Shown here piece by piece: positions 54,542-64,000 of a stretch of DNA of 64,000 bases. Location: positions 310,001-374,000 of the forward strand of contig NZ_CP039292.1 in assembly GCF_004798665.1 (NCBI RefSeq), given 5' to 3'. The number at the start of each line of letters is the position of its first letter. Position 1 is the first letter of the stretch. A model generated the notes under the pieces. That model was given only the letters and a program-made list of their open reading frames with translations, was not told the origin of the DNA and ran no database searches. The DNA comes from Actinomyces procaprae (lineage in GTDB: Bacteria; Actinomycetota; Actinomycetes; Actinomycetales; Actinomycetaceae). The position numbers were made by a program, and so were the translations under genes.

Positions 54542-56932
54542 ATGTCCGCCGTCGAGCCCAACGCCGTGACCGAACCCGCCCGCCCCAGCCAGGCCGCCGA
54601 GCATCCCGACACCGTCGAGCGCGCCGCGGCCACGCCCGACCAGGCGATGCCCTACCGCGATCTCGGCCTGAAGGATGAGGAGTACGACACCATCAAGACC
54701 ATCCTCGGCCGCCGCCCCACCGCCGCGGAGCTGGCCATGTACTCGGTCATGTGGTCCGAGCACTGCTCCTACAAGTCCTCCAAGCTCCACCTGCGCCAGT
54801 TCGGGGAGAAGACCACCCCCGAGATGCGGGAGCACCTGCTGGTGGGTATGGGGGAGAACGCCGGCGTCGTCGACATCGGTGACGGCTGGGCCGTCACCTA
54901 CAAGGTCGAGTCCCACAACCATCCCAGCTTCGTCGAGCCCTACCAGGGCGCCGCCACCGGCGTCGGCGGCATCGTGCGCGACATCATCTCCATGGGCGCC
55001 CGGCCCGTGGCCGTCATGGACCAGCTGCGCTTCGGCGCCGTAGACCACCCCGACACGGCCCGGGTGGTGCACGGCGTCGTCGCCGGGGTGGGCGGCTACG
55101 GCAACTGCCTGGGCCTGCCCAACATCGGCGGCGAGACCGAGTTCGACCCCTCCTACCAGGAGAACCCGCTGGTCAACGCCCTGTGCGTGGGCGTGCTGCG
55201 GCATGAGGACATCCACCTGGCCAACGCCTCCGGTGCGGGCAATAAGGTGGTCCTGTTCGGCGCCCGCACCGGCGGTGACGGCATCGGCGGCGCCTCCATC
55301 CTCGCCTCGGAGTCCTTCGAGGACGGCATGCCCGCCAAACGGCCGAGCGTGCAGGTGGGCGACCCCTTCATGGAGAAGGTCCTGATCGAGTGCTGCCTGG
55401 ACCTGTTCGCGGCCGACCTGGTGCTCGGCATCCAGGACCTCGGCGCCGCCGGCATCTCCTGCGCCACCAGCGAGCTGGCCTCCAACGGCGACGGCGGCAT
55501 GCACGTGGACCTGGAGAACGTGCTGCTGCGCGACCCCACCCTCACGGCCGGGGAGATCCTCATGAGCGAGTCCCAGGAGCGCATGATGGCGGTCGTCGCC
55601 CCGGACAAGCTCGACGACTTCATGGCGGTAATCGACAAGTGGGACGTCGAGGCCAGTGTCGTCGGCGAGGTCAACGGCTCCGGGCGGCTGACGATCGACC
55701 ACTTCGGGGAGCGGATCGTGGACGTGGACCCGCGCACGGTTGCCCACGAGGGCCCCACCTACGACCGCCCCTACGCCCGCCCCGCCTGGCAGGACGCCCT
55801 GAACGCCGACACCTCCGACGCCCTGGCCCGGCCGGGGACGGTCGAGGAGCTGGTGGAGCAGGTGCGCGCCGTCGTCACCAGCCCCAACCAGGCTTCCGCG
55901 GCGTGGGTCACCGACCAGTACGACCGCTTCGTGCGCGGCGCCACCGCCCTGGCACAGCCCGACGACGCCGGCGTCATTCGCGTGGATGAGGCCACCGGCC
56001 GCGGGGTCGCCATCGCCACGGACGCCAACGGTCGCTTCACCAAGCTCGATCCGGCCACCGGTGCGGCCCAGGCGCTGGCCGAGTCATACCGCAACGTGTG
56101 CACCGTGGGCGCCCGCCCGCTGGCCGTCACCGACTGCCTCAACTTCGGCTCCCCGGAGGACCCCGACGCCATGTGGCAGCTGGTGGAGGCGATCACCGGC
56201 CTGGCCGACGCCTGCCGCGAGCTGGGCGTGCCCGTAACCGGTGGGAACGTCTCCCTGTACAACTCCCACGGGAAGGTAAAGGGCCTGCCAGACTCCTCCA
56301 TCAACCCCACCCCCGTGGTGGGCGTGCTGGGTGTGATGGATGACGTGCGCCGTGCCAACCCCTCGGGGTGGCAGGAGGAGGGCCTGGCCATCATTGCCCT
56401 GGGTGAGACCCGCGACGAGCTGGACGGCTCGGCCTGGACCCGCGTGGTGCACGACCACCTGGGCGGCCTGCCGCCGCACGTGGACCTGGAGGCGGAGGCC
56501 GCCCTCGGGCGGGTGCTGGTGGCATTGAGCGAGGTGGACCTGCCCGACGGCTCCCGGCTGGTGCGCGCCGCCCACGACCTGTCCGCCGGCGGGCTGGCGC
56601 AGAGCCTGGTGGACGCCTGCCTGCGCTTCGGCGTCGGCGCGGCCATCGACCTGGCCGCCCTGCCCGGCGACGTTGACGACTTCACCGCGCTGCTGTCCGA
56701 GTCCGGCGCCCGCGCCCTGGTTGCGGTGCCGGAGGGCGCCCTGCCCGCGGTGGCGGCGGCCGCCGAGGCCGAGGGTGTGACTTGGGGGCGCCTGGGCACC
56801 ACCGGCGGGGACATGCTTGCCGTCACCGGCACGGACCTGCTGGCCGACGACGGCTCCGGCCGCCCGCTGGTGCTGGACCTGGATGAGCTGCGGGCGGGGG
56901 TGCAGGCGACTTTGCCGGCGCTGTTCGACTGA
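54542..56932 (+). CDS. purL: Phosphoribosylformylglycinamidine synthase subunit PurL
   Basis: ATP-dependent FGAM synthase large subunit of the small (PurSQL) type, 796 residues, of usual length. Motifs: [12 protein letters not shown] near 60, [48 protein letters not shown] [16 protein letters not shown] and [14 protein letters not shown]. An N-terminal tail of about 35 residues is Ala/Pro-rich. ATG 54542 follows AGGAGCAGAC. It works with PurS and PurQ from 49.3-50.3 kb. Confidence 0.96.
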   Translation: MSAVEPNAVTEPARPSQAAEHPDTVERAAATPDQAMPYRDLGLKDEEYDTIKTILGRRPTAAELAMYSVMWSEHCSYKSSKLHLRQFGEKTTPEMREHLLVGMGENAGVVDIGDGWAVTYKVESHNHPSFVEPYQGAATGVGGIVRDIISMGARPVAVMDQLRFGAVDHPDTARVVHGVVAGVGGYGNCLGLPNIGGETEFDPSYQENPLVNALCVGVLRHEDIHLANASGAGNKVVLFGARTGGDGIGGASILASESFEDGMPAKRPSVQVGDPFMEKVLIECCLDLFAADLVLGIQDLGAAGISCATSELASNGDGGMHVDLENVLLRDPTLTAGEILMSESQERMMAVVAPDKLDDFMAVIDKWDVEASVVGEVNGSGRLTIDHFGERIVDVDPRTVAHEGPTYDRPYARPAWQDALNADTSDALARPGTVEELVEQVRAVVTSPNQASAAWVTDQYDRFVRGATALAQPDDAGVIRVDEATGRGVAIATDANGRFTKLDPATGAAQALAESYRNVCTVGARPLAVTDCLNFGSPEDPDAMWQLVEAITGLADACRELGVPVTGGNVSLYNSHGKVKGLPDSSINPTPVVGVLGVMDDVRRANPSGWQEEGLAIIALGETRDELDGSAWTRVVHDHLGGLPPHVDLEAEAALGRVLVALSEVDLPDGSRLVRAAHDLSAGGLAQSLVDACLRFGVGAAIDLAALPGDVDDFTALLSESGARALVAVPEGALPAVAAAAEAEGVTWGRLGTTGGDMLAVTGTDLLADDGSGRPLVLDLDELRAGVQATLPALFD

Positions 56933-57056
56933 GGTCGACTCGGCGGCTGAGGGGGTGAGCCTGCCCGGGTACGGATGGGGTGGGCGGAAGCGTCGTCTCC
57001 GCGGCTGCGTGACGCCACCGGTGCGGGGCGTGTTTCGCGGCCCGGAGTGCGTTTGG

Positions 57057-57175
57057 AACGCCACTTCGTGGTTTGCTACGCCGGTTTGCCGTCTGCTACG
57101 CCGCTTAACCGTTTGCTGTATACCTCCGCGTCCTTCAATAGAACTAACTGGCGTTGCAAACGGCGAAGTGGCGTT
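57057..57175. repeat. 119-bp palindromic intergenic element
   Basis: Perfect 12-base ends AACGCCACTTCG (57057-57068) and CGAAGTGGCGTT (57164-57175). Pairing continues inward to about 20 bases with two mismatches (TTTGC/GCAAA). Related in its outer part to the element at 6475-6563; both sit downstream of a gene. Confidence 0.65.
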
Positions 57176-57570
57176 GTAGACGCCCGGTGAGGCGGTGGTT
57201 GTGGTGGTCTTTGCCGGGGGTGCCTGTGGCCGACTGTGGGTGTCCGGAGGTGGCGAGAGCGGCGGTTGCGGGTGTGGCGTGTGGTGTTGTTGGGGTGTGT
57301 GGGGCTGGCGATGTGCTGGCGGGCCGCCGCAGCCGGGTCACGATTCGGTCTGCGGTACAAAGATTGGTGCGTTTTGCCCCCGACTTTTCCGCATGACTTC
57401 GTTGAAAGTTGGTGGCTGGAGGGGCTCTGGGGGTGTCGGTGGCGCTTGGCGTGTTTTCAACGAAAAGTGGTACTTTTGGGGTGGTGCTAGCCGGTCTCGT
57501 GGGGTGCTTGCGGGGCCGGTGGCGATCTCGCCTCTGGAAGTGGCGGTATGACGCGGTTTCCAGGGGTAGG
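57176..57570. other. G/T-rich intergenic stretch, no gene
   Basis: A strand-biased G/T-rich region like those next to the terminal-inverted-repeat elements. It contains a loose inverted repeat, ACTTCGTTGAAA (near 57398) against TTTTCAACGAAAAGT (near 57455). No coding sequence supported. Confidence 0.4.
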
Positions 57571-57684
57571 GGTCAGGAAGCACCTCGCACCTTCAGGTGC
57601 ATTAAGACCAAGACGGCCGGAAGCACCACGATAGCCAGCGCCATGAGGTCAGGAAGCACCTCGCACCTTCAGGTGCATTAAGAC
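57571..57684. CRISPR. Two-repeat CRISPR-like remnant
   Basis: Two identical 38-base repeats (57571-57608 and 57647-57684) are separated by a 38-base unique spacer. The repeat begins GGTCAGGAAGCACC, holds the short hairpin GCACCTTCAGGTGC and ends ATTAAGAC. A second possible spacer follows (57685-57723), but no third repeat can be read. No cas genes lie within the window, and type cannot be assigned. Confidence 0.55.
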
Positions 57685-57723
57685 GAGCACATTGAGATCC
57701 AGGGCGCTGTAGGCAGCCAGCTC

Positions 57724-58078
57724 CCGGGCCACTCCACGCCCACTCGGAACGCCCCTGAGGCGGGGCGACCATCTTCCTGTCAGTCGCAGTCGCGACGGTA
57801 GGTCTCTCAATCAGGGCTTACACAGACCATCGAACACACCCCAAGGGCTCCTTCGGATCTGTCAGGCCCCGATGAGGAAGTCCGGTCGCACGTCGCGGGT
57901 ACCTGCAGGTGGAAGTGCGCCGCCCTACGGGCCGACGACCACGACCTCCTGCGCCCGAGCACGGCCTGTGCTTGGCGAGAACGTCCTTGTGCGCCCCAGT
58001 TCCTCATGAATGTGGAGGGCCCTGGGGTCAAAAGGACGTACTCGACCAACCGGCCACAACCCACGACATACCGACCTA
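57724..58078. other. Intergenic stretch before the insertion sequence
   Basis: About 350 bp between the CRISPR-like remnant and the IS. Frames here have no recognisable product or start. It may include decayed mobile DNA. Confidence 0.35.
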
Positions 58079-59084
58079 GGGCGTGTTATGTAAGTCGTTT
58101 GAGCCAGTGGTCGATGCTGGCGATGTGGGTGGTGGCTTGGTAGCGGACGGCGAGCTTGTCGTACCTGGTGGCCATGGCGCGGTTCTGCTTGAGCTGGCCG
58201 AAGCACCGCTCCACGGCGTTGCGGTCCTTGTAGGCCACGGGGTCGAAGGCGGGCGGTCTGCCCCCGGCGCTGCCGCGTCGGCGGCGGTTGTCGGCCTGGT
58301 CTGCCTTGATAGGGATGGTGGCCTTGATGTGGTGGTTGCGCAGCCAGTCCCGGTTCCCCTTTGAGGAGTAGGCCTTGTCGGCCAGCACCATCTGCGGCCT
58401 GGTGCGGGGCCGTCCACCGGCAGGACGCTGGACACATATCTTGTCTAGGACGGGGATCATCATCGGGCAGTCCGCGACCTGTCCGGCGGTCAGCACCCCG
58501 GCCAGCATGCCGCAGGCGGCGTCCACGGCGGCGTGAACCTTGGTCGACCAGCCACCCCGAGAGGTCCCCAGGGCGTGATCCTCGGGCTCCCCCTCCACCA
58601 GCTGGGGACTGTCCTTGCGCGCCCCAGCGGCATGCACATGCGCCCGACAGGTGGTCGAATCCACCGACACCCGCCAGCCGATCTTGCCGGCGGCGTCGGC
58701 CTGGGCGACAAGGGCGGACTCGATGCGCCCCCACCCATCGGTCTGCCAGGCCCGGTACAGGGCGCAGGCCCTCCACCACGGCCCGTAGCGGGCCGGTACG
58801 TCACGCCAGGGCGCACCGACCCGGGTTCTCCACCGTACGGCGTTGATCATGTCCCGCAGCGGATACACGCGCGGCCTGCCACGAACAGGCGGGGCGGGCA
58901 GCAGGGGCTCGAGCAGCCCCCACTGAGCATCGGTCAGGTCATGACGAGCGGCAGCGTCTATACTCAACGGTCGAGGCCTTTGGCAGTGTCACGGTTTGTT
59001 CTCACACCACCCGTGATACCCCAAAGGCCTCACCCCATCCCGCACACCACGCCGACCACCCCACCCGACTAACGCAACACGCCC
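58079..59084 (-). mobile_element. IS5-family insertion sequence, apparently complete
   Basis: About 1,006 bp with ends GGGCGTGTT (58079-58087) and AACACGCCC (59076-59084). The inverted repeats extend imperfectly to about 19 bases. Flanking bases are TA on both sides, or CTAG if the outer G/C are assigned to the target, consistent with an IS5-group target duplication. One intact transposase gene inside. Confidence 0.85.
58086..58967 (-). CDS. IS5-family DDE transposase
   Basis: A 293-residue transposase. The N-terminal DUF4096-type start (ARHDLTDAQWGLLEPLLPAP, then RVYPLRDMINAVRWRTRVGA and PWRDVPARYGPW) is typical of IS5-family IS427/IS1031-like members. The catalytic core has VSVDSTTCRAH (first Asp), MVLADKAYSSKGNR (second Asp) and the Glu in DRNAVERCFGQLKQNR. 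No frameshift, so it may be active. Ends KRLT at the IS edge. Confidence 0.92.
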   Translation of the reverse strand: MSIDAAARHDLTDAQWGLLEPLLPAPPVRGRPRVYPLRDMINAVRWRTRVGAPWRDVPARYGPWWRACALYRAWQTDGWGRIESALVAQADAAGKIGWRVSVDSTTCRAHVHAAGARKDSPQLVEGEPEDHALGTSRGGWSTKVHAAVDAACGMLAGVLTAGQVADCPMMIPVLDKICVQRPAGGRPRTRPQMVLADKAYSSKGNRDWLRNHHIKATIPIKADQADNRRRRGSAGGRPPAFDPVAYKDRNAVERCFGQLKQNRAMATRYDKLAVRYQATTHIASIDHWLKRLT

Positions 59085-59249
59085 TAGTTGGACCCCTGTG
59101 CCCCCGTTGGACCGCCGTAGCCGCTGGTTACAGCGGTCCATCGGGGCGTGAGCGGTCCAACCGCGCGTGAGCGGTCCAACCAGGGGCGGCGCAAGACCCA
59201 CTCGCCCCTCGAGGGGCGCACACAGCCCACTCAAACTGGAGCGCCGTAG

Positions 59250-59333
59250 CCGCCAGATCCGACAAACTCGCCATCCGCTATCAGACCCGCCCGCATCGTC
59301 GGCACCCCCACCAGCGCAAACGACTTACACAAC
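59250..59333 (+). pseudogene. Fragment of a second IS5-family transposase 3' end
   Basis: Reads DKLAIRYQT and then KRLTQ, matching the last 30 residues of the transposase above (DKLAVRYQATTHIA...KRLT). It continues into CAAACGACTTACACAACACG, the same terminal sequence as the intact IS end. Opposite orientation to the intact copy. The rest is gone. The 165 bases between the two (59085-59249) contain three copies of GCGGTCCA. Confidence 0.7.
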
Positions 59334-59345
59334 ACGACCTGAAGC

Positions 59346-59906
59346 GGCGTTTCCGCTTTGGGGGTGTGGGGTGGTTTTGGTGGGCCGATCCTGGGCGTAG
59401 GCCGCAGTGGATGTTCCAGGTTCGGCGGGAGTGGTGCTGGCCGTGCTGGTGCCGGTGGCTCGTTCGCAACCGTGGGTGCACCGCCTGTGCGGCCTCGGGC
59501 TGTTCCCGCTGCCGTGTTCCCAAGTGCCGGGAGCCGGACCTGTGCGCGGGTGGGTCCGGCGACGAGCGCGCCGCACGCTCAGTTGTGGCGCAGTTTTAGG
59601 GATTTGGCGGAATCATGCGGAAAACACCTCAAGCGGTGAACGGTGCAGTCGGCTCCTACGTGCGCCGACCCCTGCGGCGCACGTAGGAGCCGAACGACCT
59701 CCTTCGACCCAAAACCAAGAACGTTGAAATACCGGGCAAAACTCGCTGTCCGGTCAGAGCGGTGAGATGGCTGAGCGTGCGCCGCCCCCGGGAGTACCCA
59801 CCCGACCGGACCCTAACCACCCGCCAACCATCCACCGCCCAACGCCAACGCCACCCGCGCCTGCCCACCCGCACTCCCCGAGCCCCACTCTCAAACCGGA
59901 AGAGCC
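59346..59906. mobile_element. 561-bp non-coding element of the TIR family
   Basis: The left end GGCGTTTCCGCTTT is followed by GGGGGTGTGGGGTGG. The right end AAACCGGAAGAGCC (59893-59906) is identical to that of the 507-bp element. Flanks CCTGAAG and CCTAAAG look like an imperfect 7-base target duplication next to the IS remnant. It contains a perfect 19-bp hairpin. No transposase. Confidence 0.6.
59649..59693. repeat. Perfect 19-bp hairpin
   Basis: Arms TCGGCTCCTACGTGCGCCG (59649-59667) and CGGCGCACGTAGGAGCCGA (59675-59693) with loop ACCCCTG and no mismatch. No U-run follows. It sits inside the 561-bp element, so it may be part of that element rather than a terminator. Confidence 0.8.
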
Positions 59907-60050
59907 CCTAAAGCCACGCACTCGCGCCGATAACACGGAAAAGCCTATTGACGCCCAACCAGCGTTGTACTTGTAGACGGGAGCTCCCAGCTTCAGGGCG
60001 TGAGAGTCGGGTCGGGACCTACGTGCAGATTGGACGCTGTCTGCGACCAC

Positions 60051-60764
60051 CTATCGGCGCGGCGCCCAGGCGACCTCTTCCGGGCCGACCCCGGGCAGGG
60101 CCTGACCGCAGACGATGGCGTCAGCCCGCTCCCAGGGGCGGTCCGCCGCGAAGAAGGGTCTCTCAGCCGCCTGCCAGTCGTGCCAGAACCGCACCGACTC
60201 CTCGGCGTCGCCATTGGTGCCGTCGGCGATGTCCCGGCCGATGCCGCGCTCCTCCGCGACGGCGTAGTCGGTCTGGACCCACAGGTGCGCATCGACCAGT
60301 CCGGCCGCCGCCCGCATCCCGGCGCCGGTACCCTCCACCAGCACCAGCGGCGTCCCGGCGGGGATGGTGATCGCCCCGGCGCGGCCGTGCCGGGGCCACG
60401 CCGGCGGCGTGAACTCCAGGGCGCCGTCGGCACGCACCTGCGTCAGCGTCTCTACCAGCAGGTGGTCCCACTGGTAGAGCGGCTCGTTCCAATCCAGGTC
60501 ATCGATATGCAGCATCCGCGCTCCGCGCACCAGCGCGGCCAGGCGGTGGGCGAGGGTGCTCTTCCCGCTGCCCGAGCGCCCGTCGATGGCGACGACGGCG
60601 GGCTGGCCCGTCGGCCCGCCCGCGCGGCCAAGCGCGTATCGGAGTAGATCGGGCAACGCGGTGACGCTCCAGGAGGGGGCCGGCGGCTCCTCTGGCTGCC
60701 GGTGTATGCCAGGCGCGGGGACCGTGCGCGGGCGAGTTGATGAGCGGGCGTGATTACACGGCAT
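60051..60764 (-). CDS. P-loop kinase-like protein (uridine kinase family)
   Basis: A protein of about 237 residues. Walker A AIDGRSGSGKSTLAHRLAAL (near 58-67) is followed by MLHIDDLDW (Walker B-like Asp pair near 88) and VLVEGTGAGMR, a layout close to uridine kinase and similar nucleoside or AAA_18 kinases. The C terminus lies just before a 145-bp gap to the TIR element. I chose ATG 60764, which overlaps the upstream gene's stop by 11 bases; the longer frame upstream runs inside that gene. Substrate unknown. Confidence 0.75.
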   Translation of the reverse strand: MPCNHARSSTRPRTVPAPGIHRQPEEPPAPSWSVTALPDLLRYALGRAGGPTGQPAVVAIDGRSGSGKSTLAHRLAALVRGARMLHIDDLDWNEPLYQWDHLLVETLTQVRADGALEFTPPAWPRHGRAGAITIPAGTPLVLVEGTGAGMRAAAGLVDAHLWVQTDYAVAEERGIGRDIADGTNGDAEESVRFWHDWQAAERPFFAADRPWERADAIVCGQALPGVGPEEVAWAPRR

Positions 60765-61332
60765 ACCGGTGACCGAACCTTTCATCGATGTTTGTGGCGA
60801 GGTCGCGGATGGCGCGGAAGAGGACGATGCCGAACACGATGTTGACAACCCATCCGCGTGTCCACCAGACGGCGTCGATCGGCCACAGCCCGTACATGAC
60901 CGTCCAGGAGACCAGCGAAGCGGTGAGTGTGATGGCGGCCAATGATGTCCCCAGTACAGCCGCGCGCAGTGATTCCGTGCCCAGGAGGACGAGGCAGGAG
61001 ATGAGGCCGAGGATGCACAGGAGGATGGTCGAGTTGGAGTATGCCTCCATCATCTGGCGCACCTGCTTTGTAAGCGCATAGCGCATCGACGGCCCGTAGG
61101 AGAAGTCCTCGTCAAGGCGCATGACGATCTGCGCCAGCAGCGCCAAAGACCATGCGGCGACCGTCCACCACTCGGTCCGTCGACGTCGCGGAAGTCGGGT
61201 CGGTGCTTGCAGCAGGATCGAATCAACCGGCGGAGTGCCCCACCGTTTGCTGTCGCGGCCGGGGAAGGGCGAGGAGGATTTGGGTTCGGAGGGGCCGGAG
61301 GGTGCCGACGCAGGAGAGCCAGAGGAACTCAT
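60754..61332 (-). CDS. Membrane protein of unknown function
   Basis: A 192-residue protein. A Ser/Pro-rich start of about 50 residues is followed by a membrane segment (WWTVAAWSLALLAQIVM) and three more (ILLCILGLISCLVLLG, TSLAAITLTASLVSW, VVNIVFGIVLFRAI). Overlaps the kinase gene, so the two are coupled. Divergent from the cupin gene across a repeat array. No recognised domain. Confidence 0.7.
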   Translation of the reverse strand: MSSSGSPASAPSGPSEPKSSSPFPGRDSKRWGTPPVDSILLQAPTRLPRRRRTEWWTVAAWSLALLAQIVMRLDEDFSYGPSMRYALTKQVRQMMEAYSNSTILLCILGLISCLVLLGTESLRAAVLGTSLAAITLTASLVSWTVMYGLWPIDAVWWTRGWVVNIVFGIVLFRAIRDLATNIDERFGHRYAV

Positions 61333-61400
61333 ACCTGGATGATGCCATCAGAGGGCGCGGGCGGAGCTGCGCAGGTGGACCGGACGTCCTCGCCACTTCA

Positions 61401-61508
61401 ACCGACCTCGGCACGTAACAACTACCGACCTCGGTACGTAACAACTACCGACCTCGGTACGTAACAACTACCGACCTCGGTACGTAAGATCTACCGATCT
61501 CGGTGGGG
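61401..61508 (-). repeat. 23-bp tandem repeat array in a divergent promoter region
   Basis: Three units with linker TACGTAACAACTA (first CACGTAACAACTA), one with TACGTAAGATCTA, closing with CCGATCTCGGTGGGG. Both linker types occur in one array. It lies between the minus-strand membrane protein and the cupin gene. Confidence 0.85.
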
Positions 61509-61642
61509 GAGGTGGGATGCGGGAGGTGGGATGCGGGATGCGGGATGGGGGATGGGGAGTCCGCTCGGGGCCTGGCTGCGACCGGGCGGCGCGCCCTAGC
61601 CTGAGCGGGCGCGACCGCCCGGGCCGCGGGAGAGGAACCACC

Positions 61643-62080
61643 ATGACCGCCACCACCGACGAATCCGTCTTCGCCGCCGAGAACGTATTCGGCAAGGGCG
61701 AGCTGAACACCGCCTTCGCCCAGTACTTCATCGGCGACAGCTACCTGAACAACCTCGTCGACGACCCCGAGTGCGCCGTCGGCGTCCACAACGTCACCTT
61801 CTCACCCGGCTGCCGCAACAACTGGCACATCCACCACGCCACCTCCGGCGGCGGCCAGGTGCTCATCTGCACCGCCGGTTCCGGCTGGTACCAGGAGGAG
61901 GGGCAGGACGCCGTCTCCCTCGAGCCCGGCTCCGTGGTGTTCATCCGCGCCGGCGTCAAGCACTGGCACGGTGCCAAGGCCGACTCCTGGTTCTCCCACA
62001 TCGCGCTCGCGGTTCCCGGGGAGAACACCTCCAACGAGTGGCTCGAGCCCGTCGACGACGACGCCTACGCTGCTCTGTGA
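61643..62080 (+). CDS. Cupin-domain protein
   Basis: A 145-residue cupin. The first cupin box is CRNNWHIHHATSGGGQVLIC (metal-binding HxH and Gln/Glu positions). The second is PGSVVFIRAGVKHWHGAK. This small cupin type is often paired with or fused to carboxymuconolactone decarboxylase-like proteins. ATG 61643 has AGAGGA upstream; the longer open frame before it crosses the promoter (possible -10 TAGCCT at 61597). Likely an isomerase or oxygen-stress enzyme; substrate unknown. Confidence 0.85.
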   Translation: MTATTDESVFAAENVFGKGELNTAFAQYFIGDSYLNNLVDDPECAVGVHNVTFSPGCRNNWHIHHATSGGGQVLICTAGSGWYQEEGQDAVSLEPGSVVFIRAGVKHWHGAKADSWFSHIALAVPGENTSNEWLEPVDDDAYAAL

Positions 62081-62133
62081 GTGGCGCCCCCGCGTTCGCG
62101 GTCGCCGCTCCCTCCCTCTCCCCAACCTACGGT

Positions 62134-62162
62134 CGAAACATGAGATGTTTCGTCTCAGTTAC
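62134..62162. promoter_or_regulatory. Palindrome with a GlnR-like box upstream of gdhA
   Basis: CGAAACAT-GAG-ATGTTTCG (62134-62152) is a perfect palindrome. On the minus strand 62162-62147 reads GTAAC-TGAGAC-GAAAC, matching the a-site form of the Streptomyces GlnR box (GTnAC, six bases, GaAAC). gdhA is a known target of nitrogen regulators. About 137 bases before the gdhA start. Confidence 0.5.
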
Positions 62163-62280
62163 CCGCGGGGTGCGAACCTTGAGCCCAGCGCGGGACGCCC
62201 GCCTGCTCGAAGACGTGCTCCTGCGCCGTAATCGCAGCCACGCGGCACCGACCACCGTCGGCCCCGCCGCTGCCAGGTGA

Positions 62281-63636
<1,356 letters not shown>

Positions 63637-63750
63637 TCCGCCATTCGGTAATCCGCTACCCGGGCGTTGGCCAAAGGGCCGATCCGGCAGGCGGATCCGC
63701 GGCGGGACGCGATAAAGCCGGAATCACGGTCCCGGCGACTGCGTACTTGA

Positions 63751-63794
63751 CGACGGCGCCCGGCCGCTTCACCGCAAGCGGCCGGGCGCCGTCG
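63751..63794 (+). terminator. Terminator after gdhA
   Basis: Perfect 19-base arms starting CGACGGCGCCCGG (63751-63769) and ending GGGCGCCGTCG (63776-63794), loop CACCGC. Followed by TACTTCC. About 115 bases after the gdhA stop. Confidence 0.85.
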
Positions 63795-63917
63795 TACTTC
63801 CCCGGAACGGTGCGGATCTTCGCCGATCAGTGCGTGCCGGCCAGCGGCTGATAAGCGGAGGGGTGTCTAGCATCGCCAAATTGTCATCATTACTAATTGG
63901 TATGTGGCATGTTCCCC

Positions 63918-63933
63918 AGGTGTCCTGACACCT
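63918..63933. promoter_or_regulatory. Short palindrome in a promoter region
   Basis: AGGTGTC-CT-GACACCT, with a further GGTGTC half-site at 63938-63943. It lies 54 bases before a possible start codon at 63987, in an AT-richer stretch. An operator is likely, but its regulator is unknown. Confidence 0.45.
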
Positions 63934-63986
63934 ATGGTGGTGTCAATCGTTCGACCTATCGATGATCACCACGAGGACAACCAACC

Positions 63987-64000
63987 ATGAGGCCGCGTCA
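63987..64000 (+). CDS. Possible start of the next gene (partial)
   Basis: ATG at 63987 after CGAGGACAACC; only four codons (MRPR) are inside the window. The AT-richer leader and palindrome upstream support a real start. Product unknown. Confidence 0.4.

Overview
The window is GC-rich DNA from an actinomycete. Leaderless promoters with a TAGGCT-type -10, a DUF4235 gene, an Rv0338c-like iron-sulfur reductase, a TM2 protein, a split purS/purQ/purL purine pathway and GTG starts all fit Actinomycetota. The genus Actinomyces or a close relative is my best guess, but I cannot prove it from sequence alone.

1-12.3 kb is mostly housekeeping. A large Lhr-type helicase gene is broken by one frameshift and is followed by a family-5 uracil-DNA glycosylase. 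On the minus strand lie a four-gene ABC-transporter/regulator operon with a readable promoter and operator, and a membrane iron-sulfur oxidoreductase.

12.35-32.7 kb is an accessory defence island bracketed by two direct repeats (12353-13064 and 32256-32680). It holds a complete class 1 DISARM anti-phage operon, drmD-drmMI-drmA-drmB-drmC, with every junction overlapping. Behind it come a DUF3800-like gene, a leftover copy of the drmC 3' end, an unknown polytopic membrane protein and a decayed fic gene split by a 507-bp element with terminal inverted repeats. A ten-G tract inside drmD could make the system phase-variable. Each flanking repeat carries a 123-bp palindromic element and the remains of a Phd/VapB-type antitoxin gene.

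33-44 kb holds an XRE regulator, a DUF4235 protein, a TPP-riboswitch-controlled thiamine transporter (thiB, frameshifted near its end; thiP; thiQ), two adjacent paralogues of unknown function and another unknown protein.

44.8-57 kb is the purine region: purD, purC, purS, purQ and purL, with two coupled membrane proteins, a TreT-like glycosyltransferase, a TM2 protein and a 2H phosphoesterase between them. Between 36 and 61.5 kb almost every gene boundary carries a directional tandem array of a 22-23 bp repeat. Arrays lie just upstream of purD, purS and purL.

57-60 kb is a scrapyard: a palindromic repeat, a two-repeat CRISPR-like remnant, an intact IS5-family insertion sequence, a fragment of a second one, and another terminal-inverted-repeat element. 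The window ends with a P-loop kinase, a membrane protein, a cupin protein and NADP-type glutamate dehydrogenase preceded by a GlnR-like box.
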